From the NCBI GenBank assembly GCA_030765065.1, contig CM060979.1, forward strand, positions 105,388,350 through 105,452,349: a stretch of 64,000 nt of DNA, written 5' to 3'. Below, in pieces: positions 1 through 10,889 of this stretch. The notes beneath the pieces are model-generated. The model worked only from the letters and a program-made list of their open reading frames with translations, was not told the DNA's origin and made no database searches. The position numbers and the translations under genes were made by a program. Positions within the stretch are counted from its first letter, which is position 1, and each line of letters begins with the position of its first letter. This stretch comes from Deroplatys truncata (Eukaryota; Arthropoda; Insecta; Mantodea; Mantidae).

Positions 1-374
1 TTAATCAAAATCGTTAGAGCCATTTTTGAGAAAATTCCATGTAAAGGGTAATCTGGGGTGGGGGGATTTTCTTGAAAACCTCCGTGTCGCATGCTTGTAA
101 GATACTGAACCTAAATACCAAGTTTGGTGTTTATCCGACTGTTCATTTCTTAGTTATGCTGTTCACAGACAGACAGACACACACACAGACAGACACACAC
201 ACAGACACACAGACAGACACATAGGCACACTCACACATACGGACATGTTTCCAAAAATGCTTTTTTTGGATTCAGGGGTCTCAAAACATGTATTTCCCGT
301 GAAATCTCGGTATCGAAATTTTTGGGTGGAATACAATACTTCCCCTACTTACTATACGTAGTAGAGAAAGTAAA
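1..374 (+). repeat. TE-1 copy a (5' part outside window)
   Basis: This is the right-hand part of the TE-1 interspersed family. It shows the family landmarks in order: the ttaatcaaaatcgttagagcc block, the ggtggggggattttcttgaa block, a CA/GACA-rich microsatellite at 157-236, the ttgggtggaatacaatactt block, and the terminal gtagtagagaaagtaaa. The left part lies outside the window. An AT dinucleotide run follows directly at 374-397. I see no coding capacity and no Pol III boxes. The family is defined only by comparing copies inside this window. Confidence 0.85.
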
Positions 375-397
375 TATATATATATATATATATATAT
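374..397. repeat. (AT)n microsatellite
   Basis: A pure alternating AT run sits immediately after the 3' end of TE-1 copy a. It could be slippage growth of the AT-rich target. Confidence 0.95.
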
Positions 398-491
398 TTT
401 GAATTAGGCAACACGAACTAGTGCGTGTGTGTGTGCAGAATGGGGAGAAAAGACTGTAAACAAATAGGTGTTGATTAAGAATACGTGCTAA

Positions 492-1497
492 GCAATCTGA
501 TTTGTTACATTTACATAACCTTCTCTTCCCACTCTTCTACGAACTATTCTTACGACAGCATATTCCTTTTTCCACTTCTTATTAATCAAGATAAACATTT
601 GCAGAAATAATTTCATATACATTTCGTTGCAGGTACAAGAGAGATACTGAAGCGATAATCAAATATTTAAAATCACTATGCAAAGGCTTTGAAATGCCAG
701 TCTTTCCATAAGCACCAGAAAGAAAAACAGAGTGGCGACTTAGCACTCACGAAATATTTGAAAATGTAAACCAATAAAAACGAATATATCGGAAATGGTA
801 TTCTTGCATGTTTGACACACATTGCGTGTTTTAACGAGATCAACATTATCTTGTCTAGTAGGGTTTTGCTGTCTCTTAGAGGCTAACCAGTTACACAAAA
901 GCAAAAATCATTCACTCCGAATCAAGAGGACTTCATAGGCTATTCACAGAAAATTCAAAGTATGCATTTTATTAGCCATGTAAATATCTTAAACATAAGG
1001 TATTTTAATCAACATCTTTAGAGCCATGTTTGAAAAAACAAATAGCGAAACATTTTCCACGTAAAGAGTAGTTTGGGGTAGAGGGATTTTCCTTAAAATC
1101 TTTGTACGGCATCCTTAAAAATAGTGAACTTAAACACCAAGTTTGTTATTTAACCGACATTCTGTTTTTGAGCTATGTCGTTCACAGACGCGCGCGTCCT
1201 CGCACATTAAACGTATATGACCATTTTCTAAACATGCCGTTTTTATTTATTTAGGGGACCTCTAAACGTGTATTTTATGTATTAATATAACAGAGAAAAA
1301 TTGTTGTTTGTGCGTGCGAGTGAGGGTAATCCGGAAAACAAACGAATTTAGTTTGATAAGTTTGTTTTCACTGAAAAGCAGTGAAAAGCCCTTTTCTAAA
1401 AATGCTTTCTTTGGGTTCACAGACCTCAAAATCTTGGTATCAATCTTTGGGTGCAGTGCTTCCTCTGCTTACTATAGGTAAATAGTAGAGAAACTAA
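492..1497 (+). repeat. TE-1 copy b, nearly full length
   Basis: It begins with the family start (aatctgatttgttacat) and carries the internal landmarks: attcaaagtatgcattttatta, tttaatcaacatctttagagcc, and a short diverged CGCG-rich remnant in place of the CA microsatellite near 1188. It ends actataggtaaatagtagagaaa. Compared with the other copies there is extra sequence at about 1270-1400, including gtttgtttt-type motifs, so this copy has an internal insertion or is a diverged subfamily. Confidence 0.75.
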
Positions 1498-2029
1498 CAT
1501 TTCAGATTGTACATTGTATTTATTATGTCCGTATCTGGACTTGCACCTTCAAGATAACACAGCAATTTTTGAGAAATAACGATGGTCGTATCCCACAGGA
1601 AAATTGTTTGGATGGGAGAAATTCTATGAACGTCTTCGGCTTTTATCCTTAAAAGAGTACGTGGGAGAGCTGAGAAGATTTTACAACGTTTTCTACCTAC
1701 ATTCTACAAATTTTTCAAGCTGTCTAATAATGTTCCTAATAACAATTTGTATACATTAATCAAATTTTAATGAAAGATACTTGGATATTGACAATTTATA
1801 TCTGTATGGATTAGAATTCTTTTGCTTTAAAATTCCCAAATGCTTTTTTCTTCAGAGTTACTGCTTTTGCACATGATCAATTTTATATATTTTGAAATTA
1901 ATGTAGGTTACTTTGTTAAAATTTATGCTCTGAGACAACACTCTGTTTGACAATATTTCATATTGTAATGCTAATTGTTATCTAATTTTACATTTGTAGT
2001 CATTATATCTAAGATTTTAAAAACCAAAC
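1498..2029. other. AT-rich sequence, nothing recognised
   Basis: I see no open frame of note, no SINE boxes and no terminal repeats in this stretch. Confidence 0.6.
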
Positions 2030-2547
2030 TCCTCATGTCGGTAAAGCGTGCGACTCGGTTCGGAAGATCCCGGGTTAGGAGATTGGCGATCGCCTACTCC
2101 GACCCATGGGTTTTTCGTGGTTTCCCCGGATCGGTAGGCGAATGCTAGGATGGTTCATCTACCACGACTTTCCTGCTGTACCCACCATTTTCCTGTTACC
2201 TGTTTCAGGGTTGAAGGACCAGGTGACGGTGTTCGGCGGGTTGCAGCTGAGCGGTGGTGTGCTCTCTGTATGGGTTTCTTTCTGACGTCGTTCTAGGGAT
2301 AGCTCAGTTAAGACCCTCCTCCGGGTGCTCTTTGTGGGTGAGTCCGGGAGGCGTCAGATGCGTTCAATCTGGAAACATTAGGGACCCCGGCCACGCTTGC
2401 GCCCGTCATCCCGATCTGGTTGCTCTTCGGATTTCTCCCTTCATTCCTCCCTTCCAGGGGTCAGGGTAAAAGTAAAAGGTGTCGAATGCCTGCGTGGTGC
2501 TCTGCCTAGGTTTTGGGGGCCCCTCCGTTCGTCAGTACCTTTACCTA
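2030..2547 (+). repeat. SINE-A copy 1 (tRNA-derived SINE)
   Basis: This is the first of several copies of a roughly 500-bp tRNA-headed SINE. The tRNA-related head is visible as gcgtgcgactcggttcgg and a damaged B box (cccgggttaggag). The body has the shared blocks cccatgggtttttcgtgg and tttccccggatcggtaggcg, then tttcagggttgaaggaccag and tctggaaacattagggacc. The 3' end is the family tail gtacctttaccta. SINEs of this type are transcribed by RNA polymerase III and copied by LINE enzymes. Two short open frames here are incidental. Confidence 0.8.
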
Positions 2548-3419
2548 CTCATCATGTATAATTTGAAGAGTAGGTATGGGATTACGCGTCTATTTGTATT
2601 ATGTATGATGCTGATTGATCACATTACACGCAGAGCGCTTTTAGAATTAAAGCAACTAATAAAATTCCGAAAGAAAATAACGAAAGCGACGAGTGTTCTG
2701 TGCTGACAGTGTGATTGGAATATAAATCGAGGCCATGCAGCGTGTCTAAACAAAATGCAACATACAAGTATATACCTTCATCATCTTAAATGACGTTCAC
2801 AATTTACGACGCCATGTAATTTTCCAGATATCCACTTTGTTCCTAGCTAATAAACGTTTAATACTTGCCAGTAAGGAAAATTACTTATTGGCGATTAACG
2901 TTCATGCATAAAATTGGGTAGGCGCCTGGATTAATTACAGCAAGAAAGATATGATCGACATTCTTAGACGCAAAGAGACTAACACAAATCTTTAAGGATT
3001 ACATCATATTAGTGATCTACCCAAAGTTACATAATGCAGTTTTATTTCTTGAATAATATTTGTATTTCTTTCATTAACCGCCGCTTCCTTTCGTCATCGC
3101 ATTCTTTAAAAAACTCACGTCATGTCCGTAACAATTTCCTTTAATGTTCGTTTCAAATAAAATTTTGGGTCACTTTCATATGCATAAAGATTATTAAAAA
3201 ACTTAGAATATTTCCTTAAACAAATATCGTTCAATTTTTTTTAATATAGGGGATTAGAGTTCGAGCTCAAGCTGAGGAGAAATATTTCATATTCAATCTT
3301 GAGATATAATTTTTCGAAAAATTGAGCACCGGTTTTAAAATAAACTTCAATACATCTGGTAAGTACCCTTAAAGTCTTATTTTTTCAGATGCCGAAATCT
3401 CCAAAATGTATTATTAAAT

Positions 3420-3426
<7 letters not shown>
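2548..3426. other. AT-rich sequence, nothing recognised
   Basis: This stretch of about 880 bp holds no repeat shared with the rest of the window and no convincing coding sequence. Confidence 0.55.
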
Positions 3427-3460
<34 letters not shown>

Positions 3461-3490
3461 ATGTGTGAGGAGGGAGAGGAGAGAGAGATA
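3427..3490. repeat. (GT)n followed by GA-rich microsatellite
   Basis: A nearly pure GT run at 3427-3459 is followed by a GAGGAGGGAGAGG-type purine tract. It sits just upstream of TE-1 copy c. Confidence 0.95.
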
Positions 3491-3501
3491 ATTTTTTTTT
3501 A

Positions 3502-5227
3502 AAAATCCTATGTATTGCATTCAAGTGACTTTCTCTACTCACTCTTCTACAATCTATTCATATAAAAGCTTATTATTTTAGCACATCTTGTTAATCCAGA
3601 CAAACTCTCAACTCACATTTATACATTTTGTTGTACGATACACTAGGTAAAGCGTTAGACAGATTTTTAAAGAGGTGTCGCTATGTGATGTCTTTTAAAT
3701 TCCATACTCTTTGCACGACCACAGAAAAAAAGAAATAAAGCGAATAGCGCCTTCCCACTGAGAGAAGTATAAGTATTTAGAAATTCAAACCAATAACAAG
3801 TAATATCCTGGAAATGGTTAGCGCCACAAAAAAGCTTATTTGACATAAATTGCGTGCTTTGAGGTATAAATTTATGTGCAGCAAGATTTTGTCTATATCT
3901 TATGGTATACCAATTAAATAGAAGTTATTCAAAATGAAGAGGACCTCACAGCCTATCCCAGATAGTTCAAGATATAAATTTCATTTGTCAAGCAAACATC
4001 TTAATATTTTAATAAAAATCTTTGGAGCCATTTTTTCAAAAGGAAAAACAACTATATTTTTTCCATGTAAAGGGTAGTTTGGGCTGGGTGAAATTTCTTG
4101 AAAATCTTCGTGTCGCATCCATGGAAGATATTGAACTTAAGTACCAGTTTGGTATTTAACCGACTTTTCGTTTTTGAATTATGCTGTTCACAAACACACG
4201 CATACATACACAGACACACTGGACCTTTTTCCAAAAATGTTTTTTTTTTGTTTTAGAGAGTCTCAAAGGTGTATTTCCAATGAAATCCCGAATTTTTGGG
4301 TGGAATGCAATATTTCCTCTAAACTGTATTCACTCTTAGATTGACCCGCGCCAAAACAAACCCAGTTTGTTAAAGAGTTTGTTGTTAAGAGTTTAATTAA
4401 CACTGATTTGTACAGTTAAACACAGCTACAAGTCCCAACATGCAGTTCGTATATCGTGACCAAGTATGTGCAGAATACTTTTTACAGCCTGAAACCAGCA
4501 GTTTCTGTTTAGTATTATAGAGGACGGTGAATTTGCCTTCGCGTCTTCGTCGACTTACATAAAGCATAAGCCCGGCAATCCACCGACTAGTGAAAAAAAC
4601 AATAGTATTGAATGTTTATTATAAGTTATGTGTGAAAGAACTGGTGAAAACTAACTTCTGAGTTCACCGGTGTTTCGAGTACAAGTATAAACAGTGCTCG
4701 TAAAGAAGAATCTGAAACAGGAAAACTGTTATACCCGGGAAAAAAGAAAGCGTGTGAAATACACGATGCAAGAATGCAACGATTTTGTGAAGAATGCATT
4801 TGCGTAACAGTGAACAAAATCGTTTTTTAAAGATGAGCCGCCAACAATTGATAAAGTGCGCTTCCAGAAAGCGAATAAATGTAAGTTGTCGCATATATTA
4901 CTTTTCTTTTCGCTGTTTCTTTTAAAATTAACTATTATTGTAAGTGCAAATCTTTATTTTGTTGTAACTGTCAATCTTATCTCCTTTAACTCCTAATAAA
5001 ATATGCTAGTCACCGTTTGAGTTATCCGAATAAGGGCTCTATTCTTTTTACATTAGCGCCGATTGTACTCGCCACAAATACTCCTGAAAATATGACAGTA
5101 TTTCTGGCGCGAATGGCGGAAGGACACATTAAAACGGTGCACTGGTCACCTGGGTTTTGTTTTGGCGCGGATCAACCTAAGAGTGAATACACTTTAGTTA
5201 CTATGCGTAAGTAGTAGAGAAAGTAAA
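3502..5227 (+). repeat. TE-1 copy c, split by a nested TIR element
   Basis: The left part (3502-4321) runs from the family start through the tttatttgtca-type block, the ggctgggtgaaatttcttga block and a CA-rich block to ggtggaatgcaatatttcct. The right part (5195-5227) resumes with ttactatgcgtaagtagtag and gagaaagtaaat. The sequence between is a separate element (4322-5194), so the two parts together make one full TE-1. Confidence 0.8.
4322..5194. mobile_element. 873-bp TIR element nested in TE-1 copy c
   Basis: The ends form an imperfect inverted repeat of about 42 bp. The left end (4322-4363) carries tgtattcactcttag then cgcgccaaaacaaa. The right end (5152-5194) carries the reverse complement, with about three substitutions and one extra base. 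The flanking dinucleotide on both sides is TA, and the flanks join to restore TE-1. On the plus strand around 4740-4880 there are stretches that could be an old transposase relic, with stops and no motif I recognise. TA flanks suggest Tc1/mariner-type insertion, while repeated tgttaagag motifs resemble the Harbinger-like element at 23157-24664. The class is unsettled. Confidence 0.75.
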
Positions 5228-5364
5228 TATGAAAAGTCGTATATATCCCGCTTGTATTTCAATCGGGTACTTTTAAGGAAGCAATACAAAGCAAAAATCC
5301 ATTACATGGAACATGTTTGCATCCTGAAGCGATTAAAACATCATATCCGTGTTTGATTACAGGT

Positions 5365-5640
5365 ATTACAAATCTACAGTAATATTATAAAGCAAAGAAC
5401 ACTTGCGTGTGTATGTATATAAGTATGTGTCTGTGCGTGTGTCTAATACGCATACATATATTAAACTCAGGAACCACTTAATCGATTTTAATAATTGTTT
5501 CACCATTGAAATACTCCATTCTTCCCGATGGCCATGGCCTATGTTAATCTCCGAAACCACCTAACTGATTTCGATAATTTTTCATCATTGAAAAAAATCC
5601 ATTCTTCCCGATGGCTATAGCCTATAGGACAGGTTCCAAA
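5365..5640 (+). repeat. Interspersed repeat with internal tandem duplication
   Basis: An aatattataaag start and a GT-rich block are followed by two successive units of about 75 bp. Each unit contains aaccac(t/c)ta, an atcgatttt/ctgatttcg block, ttcaccattga or ttcatcattga, then ccattcttcccgatgg. A related copy in the other orientation lies at about 26575-26705. The organisation (microsatellite plus a gaaccacttaatcgatttt-type block) is a pattern I associate with widespread insect repeats, but I cannot name the class. Confidence 0.55.
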
Positions 5641-5744
5641 AGTATTTACAAGGCTTGAATATTGGAATATGAACATGTTAAACGACAGAAGATACAAGGA
5701 CGGCTTTGACTTTTCCATTTTTTTTTTTTTTGCAAAGGGCAGAG

Positions 5745-6197
5745 GAGGATTTAAGCACCGTGGCCAGAGGCTGAGATGAAAGATCCGAAAGGATGTTTTG
5801 CGGACCAAGTAGTGGCAGGTGCGGATGTGGGGGCCCCTAAAGTTCTCAGATTGAAACACTCTTGCAGGCACCCCCAGCGCTCCTCCAATCGAACAGGTCC
5901 GAGCTGCCCTGCTTAAATACCAGAGGAAGAAGAAACAAACAGAGTGCATATCCACCGCGTATCACACACCACGAAACTATCCAGTCAAGCCCCGTACCTC
6001 GAAAGGTGATATGAAATGAAATGATGGGGAATTAGGGAGCGGAAAGGTTTGTGGTATTAGTAAACCACCACAGAATTCGCCTGGCGACAAGGAAAAACCA
6101 CGTAAAACCCAAGTCAGAGTAGGCGGTCACCGTGGATCGAATCTAGACCCCCGAATGCGAATTGCACGCGTTACCGCAACGCCACCTCACTCGATTC
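5745..6197 (-). repeat. SINE-A copy 2
   Basis: This is a minus-strand SINE-A. The tRNA-like head is at the right end: read on the minus strand it gives gtgaggtggcgttgcggtaacg (A-box region, about 6190-6169), then a degraded B box tagattcgatcc. The cccggcgaccgcc-type and accacgtaaaacc blocks of the family follow. The left end is adjacent to a T-run. The 138-codon minus-strand open frame across this copy is a by-product of the SINE and not a gene. Confidence 0.65.
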
Positions 6198-6395
6198 CAT
6201 TTATTGTTAGTACATAGAGTATAATATTTCATTCCAGCAATATATACAGATACGATCACGATGTAGAAGTTAAGCCTCGGTGGAAGGCAGAAGGATACAA
6301 ACATATGACGGCACGATACTCACCAAAGTTTCAGCCATTTTGGACGCTCAGTTGTTATGTAATAGTCGTTTGAGGGAGGTGATGTGAGTGTTTTT

Positions 6396-7447
6396 ATGAA
6401 AATGGACAAAATCGAGTATCGAGCTGTCATTAAATATTTGTTTTTGAAAGGCAATACGCCTACGCAAATCAAAGTTGAGTTGGATTCTATGTATGGGGAC
6501 CCTGCACCATCATTTACCACGTGAAAGTTTGGGCAGCTGAATTTAAACGTGGCCATAAGAGCTTGGGAGACGATGAACGTTCGGGACGTCCAAAAATTGC
6601 AACTACCGACGAAAACATCGCCAAAGTTCACCAAATGGTGCTAGACGACCGCCGAATTAAAGTGAGAGAGATAGCAGAGGCTATGAACATGTCAAAAGAA
6701 CGTGTTTGTCACATATTAAATCAACATTTAGACATGAGAAAGCTGTCCACGCGTTGAGTGCCGCGTTTGCTCACGTTTGACCAAAAACGTGTTCGAATGA
6801 ATATTTCCAACGCTCTGTTGGCGCAGTTTAGGCGCAATAAATCCAAGTTTTGGCGTCGATTAATTACTGTAGATGAAACTTGGATACACCATTATACGCC
6901 CGAAACAAAAATACAGTCCAAATAGTGGACTGCAAAGGGGGAACCGGCTCCAAAAAAAGCAAAAAGTGTTTTTTTCGGCTGGGAAACTGACGGCTACTGT
7001 TGGGATAGTCATGGAGTTATTTTAATCGATTATCTTCAAAAAGGAAAAACCATTAAAGGAGCATACTACACATCATTACTTGACAAGCTGAAGGCAGAAC
7101 TTGCGGAAAAACGGCCACATTTGCAGATAAAGAAAATCCTGTTTCACCAAGACAACGCACCGTCTCACACCTCAGCGGTTGCAATGGCGAAAATCCACGA
7201 ATTACAGTTTGAACTGCTTGACCATCCGCCTTACTCATCTGATCTAGCCCCAAGCGACTTCTTTTTGTTCCCTCATCTGAAAATTTCGCTCGGAGGACAG
7301 AGATTTTCCTCAAATGAAGAGGCAATCACCTTCGTGAACAATTATTTTGCAGAGAAAAACGCCAAGTACTATTTGGACGGGTTACAGAGATGGGAGCATC
7401 GCTGGGAGAAGTGTGTAGAGTTACAAGGAGACTATGTTGAAAAATAA
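6396..7447 (+). pseudogene. mariner transposase pseudogene (DD34D)
   Basis: This is a decayed Tc1/mariner-superfamily mariner transposase, about 350 codons in extent, which matches the usual roughly 345 residues. It starts at ATG 6396 (MKMDKIEYRAVIKYL). The N-terminal helix-turn-helix half includes WAAEFKRG and the RRIKVREIAEAMNMS helix. The catalytic triad is intact in sequence: D in VDETW at 6872-6874, D in HQDNAPSH at 7151-7153, and D in APSDFFLFPHLK at 7256-7258. There are exactly 34 residues between the last two, which is the mariner DD34D signature. Three lesions kill it: a one-base deletion near 6519, TGA at 6755-6757 where a Trp is expected, and TAG at 6923-6925. It would have bound the element's terminal repeats and moved it by cut and paste. 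Confidence 0.92.
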
Positions 7448-7482
7448 AAAAAAAATCTGAAAAAATGTCTTGTATCTTTATT

Positions 7483-7511
7483 AGGTCGGAAACTTTTCAT
7501 ACCACCCTCGT
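7483..7511 (-). repeat. Right terminal inverted repeat of the mariner
   Basis: The segment begins aggtcggaaactttt and ends ccaccctcgt, about 35 bp after the transposase stop. This is the expected place and size for a mariner TIR. I do not find the matching left TIR upstream of 6396, where the 5' UTR-like aaagtttcagccattttgg is still visible at about 6324. The left end therefore appears to be lost. Confidence 0.6.
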
Positions 7512-7978
7512 GTTTCTGTAGTTGACTCTTTTTTTAAAATACTGCAGAAATATGTTGTGAAGCAGTACCTATCAAAACCTCCGAGTAGCATTTAGTCCAA
7601 TTTTGTAAAATTCTGCACTTAGGTTTGTGGGTGCAACAACCATTTAGTAGTCCTTATTTAAATAAGTTTTGCTTTATTTGCTGTGGGTTTTGTAAACAAG
7701 TTAATTGACAATGTGTACTACCTAGGTATACATTACATAAGGTTTGATCCAAATCACAGCCTCTGATCAGTCTCTTTCAGTTCATATACGGCCTTGCCTA
7801 AAGCGCATTGGTTTCGCACCGACGCGACGGTCAGAGCCGGTAGGTGTCCTTTACTACTACAGATGCTGACGGATTCAGACGCGATTAGAACACCTAAGTG
7901 CAGTTCAAGGACGTAGTAAGTGTTTGTTGGAACGCTGTCAGGCAATGTATTTAATGTTGTTGGAAAAAAAACCTACCA

Positions 7979-7980
<2 letters not shown>
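7512..7980. other. No recognisable feature
   Basis: Mixed-composition sequence with no open frame, repeat match or terminal repeat that I can support. Confidence 0.5.

Positions 7981-7986
<6 letters not shown>

Positions 7987-8022
<36 letters not shown>
7987..8022. repeat. (GA)n microsatellite
   Basis: An uninterrupted GA run of about 36 bp. Confidence 0.95.
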
Positions 8023-8024
<2 letters not shown>

Positions 8025-8059
8025 GTTCCAGCCTAACATGTACAACTACTCAATCTATA

Positions 8060-8655
8060 CAGGGTGGACCATTTAAGTTGAGACAGTAAATCTCCAAAAC
8101 TAAGCGTTGTAAAAAGATATGCCTTGAATAAAATTTTATTGATATGGGGAAAGTAAATACCATTAGTCGTGTTTTGTTTGGAGGAGGTTGTGATGATCAT
8201 TTTAGGGTCATTATAACTTTTTAAGTTGTTTTCTCACTTCTCATAAAAACTAAACAACACTTGTATAAAGCACTTTGCAATTGTTCTTACATCAACATAA
8301 ATAACAACGAAAATTCTGAATGGTTGCGTACGAAGAGCGCAATGAATGGTTGGACCATCCATGGACGGTCATTTGAGGGTCAGGTTACGTTTCGTAATTG
8401 GAAACCAACATTTTTTATTGTTTCCTTATTCCTCATCACAAAACAAACAGCTTTTTATAAACCATTTTCTAATGAACATACAAAAAGTAGGTTCCCATTT
8501 AAAAAAATAAATTGACCCTAAAATGACCATCATAATGTCTCCAAACAAACACGACTAATGGCATTTCTTTCCCCCAACTTTTATTCAAGACATTGCTTTC
8601 TATAACGCTTAGTTTTGGAGATATTGTACAGACTCAACTTAAATGGTCCACCCTG
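8060..8655. mobile_element. Foldback MITE copy 1 (596 bp)
   Basis: The outer ends are cagggtggaccatttaag on the left and its reverse complement on the right, flanked by TA on both sides (8058-8059, 8656-8657). The inverted homology continues far inward: the cattagtcgtgttttgtttgg and gatcattttagggtca blocks on the left are answered by tgaccctaaaatgacc and caaacaaacacgactaatgg on the right. Most of the element can therefore fold on itself. It has no transposase. A second copy is at 19376-20020. The class is unknown; TA flanks are compatible with Tc1/mariner-type mobilisation. Confidence 0.85.
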
Positions 8656-8696
8656 TATTGTAGATATAATTAACAATTGAAAATTTTGGAAAGTTA

Positions 8697-8770
8697 GAAT
8701 CAGTCGTCTGATTCTACCATTCCAACCTTGTCCAACACACGGCTTGTCTGGAAGAACAATTAACTCCATT
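8697..8770 (+). repeat. SINE-E 3' fragment
   Basis: The body segment tgattctaccattccaacc, cttgtccaacacacggctt and gaagaacaattaac repeats that of the longer SINE-E copy 230 bp downstream. It lacks the tRNA head. Confidence 0.65.
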
Positions 8771-8924
8771 AATTGTCTAATAGTGCTCGAAACTATGAAG
8801 CCCGGGGCAATATTGTAAGTCGCCATTGGGGTATGTCATCTCAATACAATTTGAGATCTCCTTGTGCTTTACCGGAAAAAAATGTGCGAATCATTAAATC
8901 GGAGAATTCAATGGCACATTGCTA

Positions 8925-9072
8925 TGGTAACTCAGTGGTTAGAGCAACCGGATGGAAACAAGAAGTTGGTGGTTCAAATCCCGGCGTGGCATTGAATTTT
9001 TCAGTCGTGTGATTCTACCTTTTTAACCTTGTCCAACGCACGGCTAGTGCGGAAGAACAATTAAACCAAACT
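8925..9072 (+). repeat. SINE-E copy with tRNA-like head
   Basis: A tRNA-like head of about 75 bp is easy to read: the A-box region ggtaactcagtggttagagc (8934-8953) and the B box ggttcaaatcc (8971-8981). The body gtgtgattctacctttttaa and cttgtccaacgcacggctag is shared with the fragment at 8697-8770. This looks like a short tRNA-derived SINE and not a functional tRNA gene, because no closing acceptor stem is evident. Confidence 0.7.
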
Positions 9073-9593
9073 GAACATATTATTTTTCTCCAGACTGTAT
9101 GCCAAGTGGAAATATTTTAAATGTTTGCTGAGTGGGTTGTGGATTCTCATAACCGTTTCGCTCCTTTCGTTGAAAATTAATATCAAGGGATTTTTGTTTT
9201 ACTGTTGTTTAACATAGCGTGTGCCAGATAGTTGCCTTCCTGTACCATAATTTGAGGAACTTGCTGTTAAATGGCCTTACTTGTGTAATCGTCTTCCTGT
9301 ATCATCTATTTTGTTACTATTGGGCTTTGACAGAAGGTGGACTTTTGGATTCGGGGAACCGTTGGTTGCTCTTTTGAATGTACATGGTCATTGTGATGCT
9401 GGGCAGATGGTGTCAGCTGCTTCGGTAATGTGTTATTAGATGGTCTTAGTTGCGAGGTCACCTTCACCTTCCTGCACCATCTAATTTGCATTTACACAAA
9501 TATCGCGTTGTTGGATAATTTTCCAATCGTCTCTTTCATCACTACATTTCATTTCCTTCTTCTTATTCACTGTCATACCAAGCATTAGACTAA
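9073..9593. other. Unclassified segment with a diverged direct repeat
   Basis: Two related units are visible, at about 9231-9310 and 9418-9495. Each carries a taaatggcctta or tagatggtctta block followed by cttcctg(t/c)a(t/c)catct and a tttg end. No protein or RNA assignment is possible. Confidence 0.35.
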
Positions 9594-9595
9594 AT

Positions 9596-9872
9596 TAAAT
9601 TGAGTTTTATTTATGGACGCTCTTTAACTACTATGGTCCTTAGCGTCCCATTCTATATTGTGCGTGAAGATCGGTAATTTTGCTTAGAGGTCTCTTTATC
9701 AGGCTTGAGGTTCTTTTACCTGTCGTAAATATACGACATGGAACCACCGGCTTTACTTCCCTTCCGAAGGAAGCCATGCTAAGAATTTTTACGCCCGAAA
9801 AAATTCACTGTTTGAACCCGCGACTTTGGGCATTAGAGGGTACCACGGTACCACTAGTCCACAGAGGACGAC
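9596..9872 (-). repeat. SINE-B copy 1, full head
   Basis: This is a second tRNA-derived SINE family. On the plus strand it reads from the tail (aattgagttttatttatgg) through tcccattctatattg, the aggcttgaggttcttttacc block, ggaaccaccggctttacttc and ttccgaaggaagccatgcta to the head. On the minus strand the head reads gtggactagtggtaccgtgg with a B box of cgcgggttcaaac type. The short open frame across it is incidental. Confidence 0.85.
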
Positions 9873-10104
9873 ATGGATATACCATGATCCACGGCTTACT
9901 TGCCTGCTCCTCGATGGGCTTCCGACCCAAAGCATTGACTTGTAAGTCTTTGGGAGTGTAAGTCCTTCAACGAGGAGGGTAATCCGTTAAAGAAGAAGAC
10001 CTCCGGAATGCTAATACCCGAGTTATCTCTCTGGATTATCAGGGATTATATGACAACTGTGGAATCTACATGTTACATAACATATGGAAGGTTCCGAAGT
10101 TTAA

Positions 10105-10690
10105 AATTGTATCTGCTACACTTATCTAAAATTCTAATGTTTTGCAATCACGTGGCTTTCTGTTTTCACTATTCTACGAACTATTCACACAAAAGCTTAG
10201 TTCTCTACATAATTTTGTTAATCAGAATAAACATTAGCGAAGATGCTTTTATTAAACATATGTATCGTTGCGGGCGGTTGAAGCGATAGTCAGATGTTAA
10301 AAAGCGGGTAGCTATGTAGCAGCTTTGAAGTTCCATTCTTTGCATAACCACCAGAAAAAACTAATAGCGGTTTAGCGCTTGAAAATATTATAAAGTATTT
10401 GAGAATTCAAACCAATAACAAACCGTATTGTGACGTCCCTTTTACTTGACACGACGACGCCACCACTCCATTTGACATAATGTGCGTGTTTTAAGGAGAT
10501 CTACCTTTTTTGTTGGTGTGTGTGTGTAGTAAGTTTTCACCTACCGCTCACGGCTTATCAGTTATACAAAATTATACAAAATTAATTCAAAGGAAGAAGA
10601 CGTCACAGGCTATTCATATAACCTTCATGATATGCATTTTATTAGTCATGCAAATGTCTTAAGAATGTGGAATTTTAATCAAAATCGTCG
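10105..10690 (+). repeat. TE-1 copy d, 3'-truncated
   Basis: The left two-thirds of TE-1 is present: the ctattctacgaactattcac block, tgttaatcagaataaac, ttcaaaccaataacaa, and then ttttaatcaaaatcgtcgg. It is cut before the ggggattttcttgaa and CA blocks. Confidence 0.75.
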
Positions 10691-10852
10691 GTTTCCTCAA
10701 GCAATGTTGTAGTTTCAATCGTAGCGTATGTATAAGGAAGAGCCACAGGTTTGTGCGTTTTTATAGCTTTTGCATAGATTTTATTGCTTATTAACAAACC
10801 AGAAATATATTTTACTACAGGTTTTCAAAACATCATAGGATTTGTAGATTGC

Positions 10853-10854
<2 letters not shown>

Positions 10855-10889
<35 letters not shown>

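Noticed and set aside
5539..5955. A 138-codon minus-strand open frame
   Set aside because: It runs through a poly-T/A stretch and SINE-A copy 2, and no protein motif is present.
8925..9000. A functional tRNA gene
   Set aside because: A and B boxes are good, but no complete acceptor and anticodon stems are evident and the body matches a SINE repeat.
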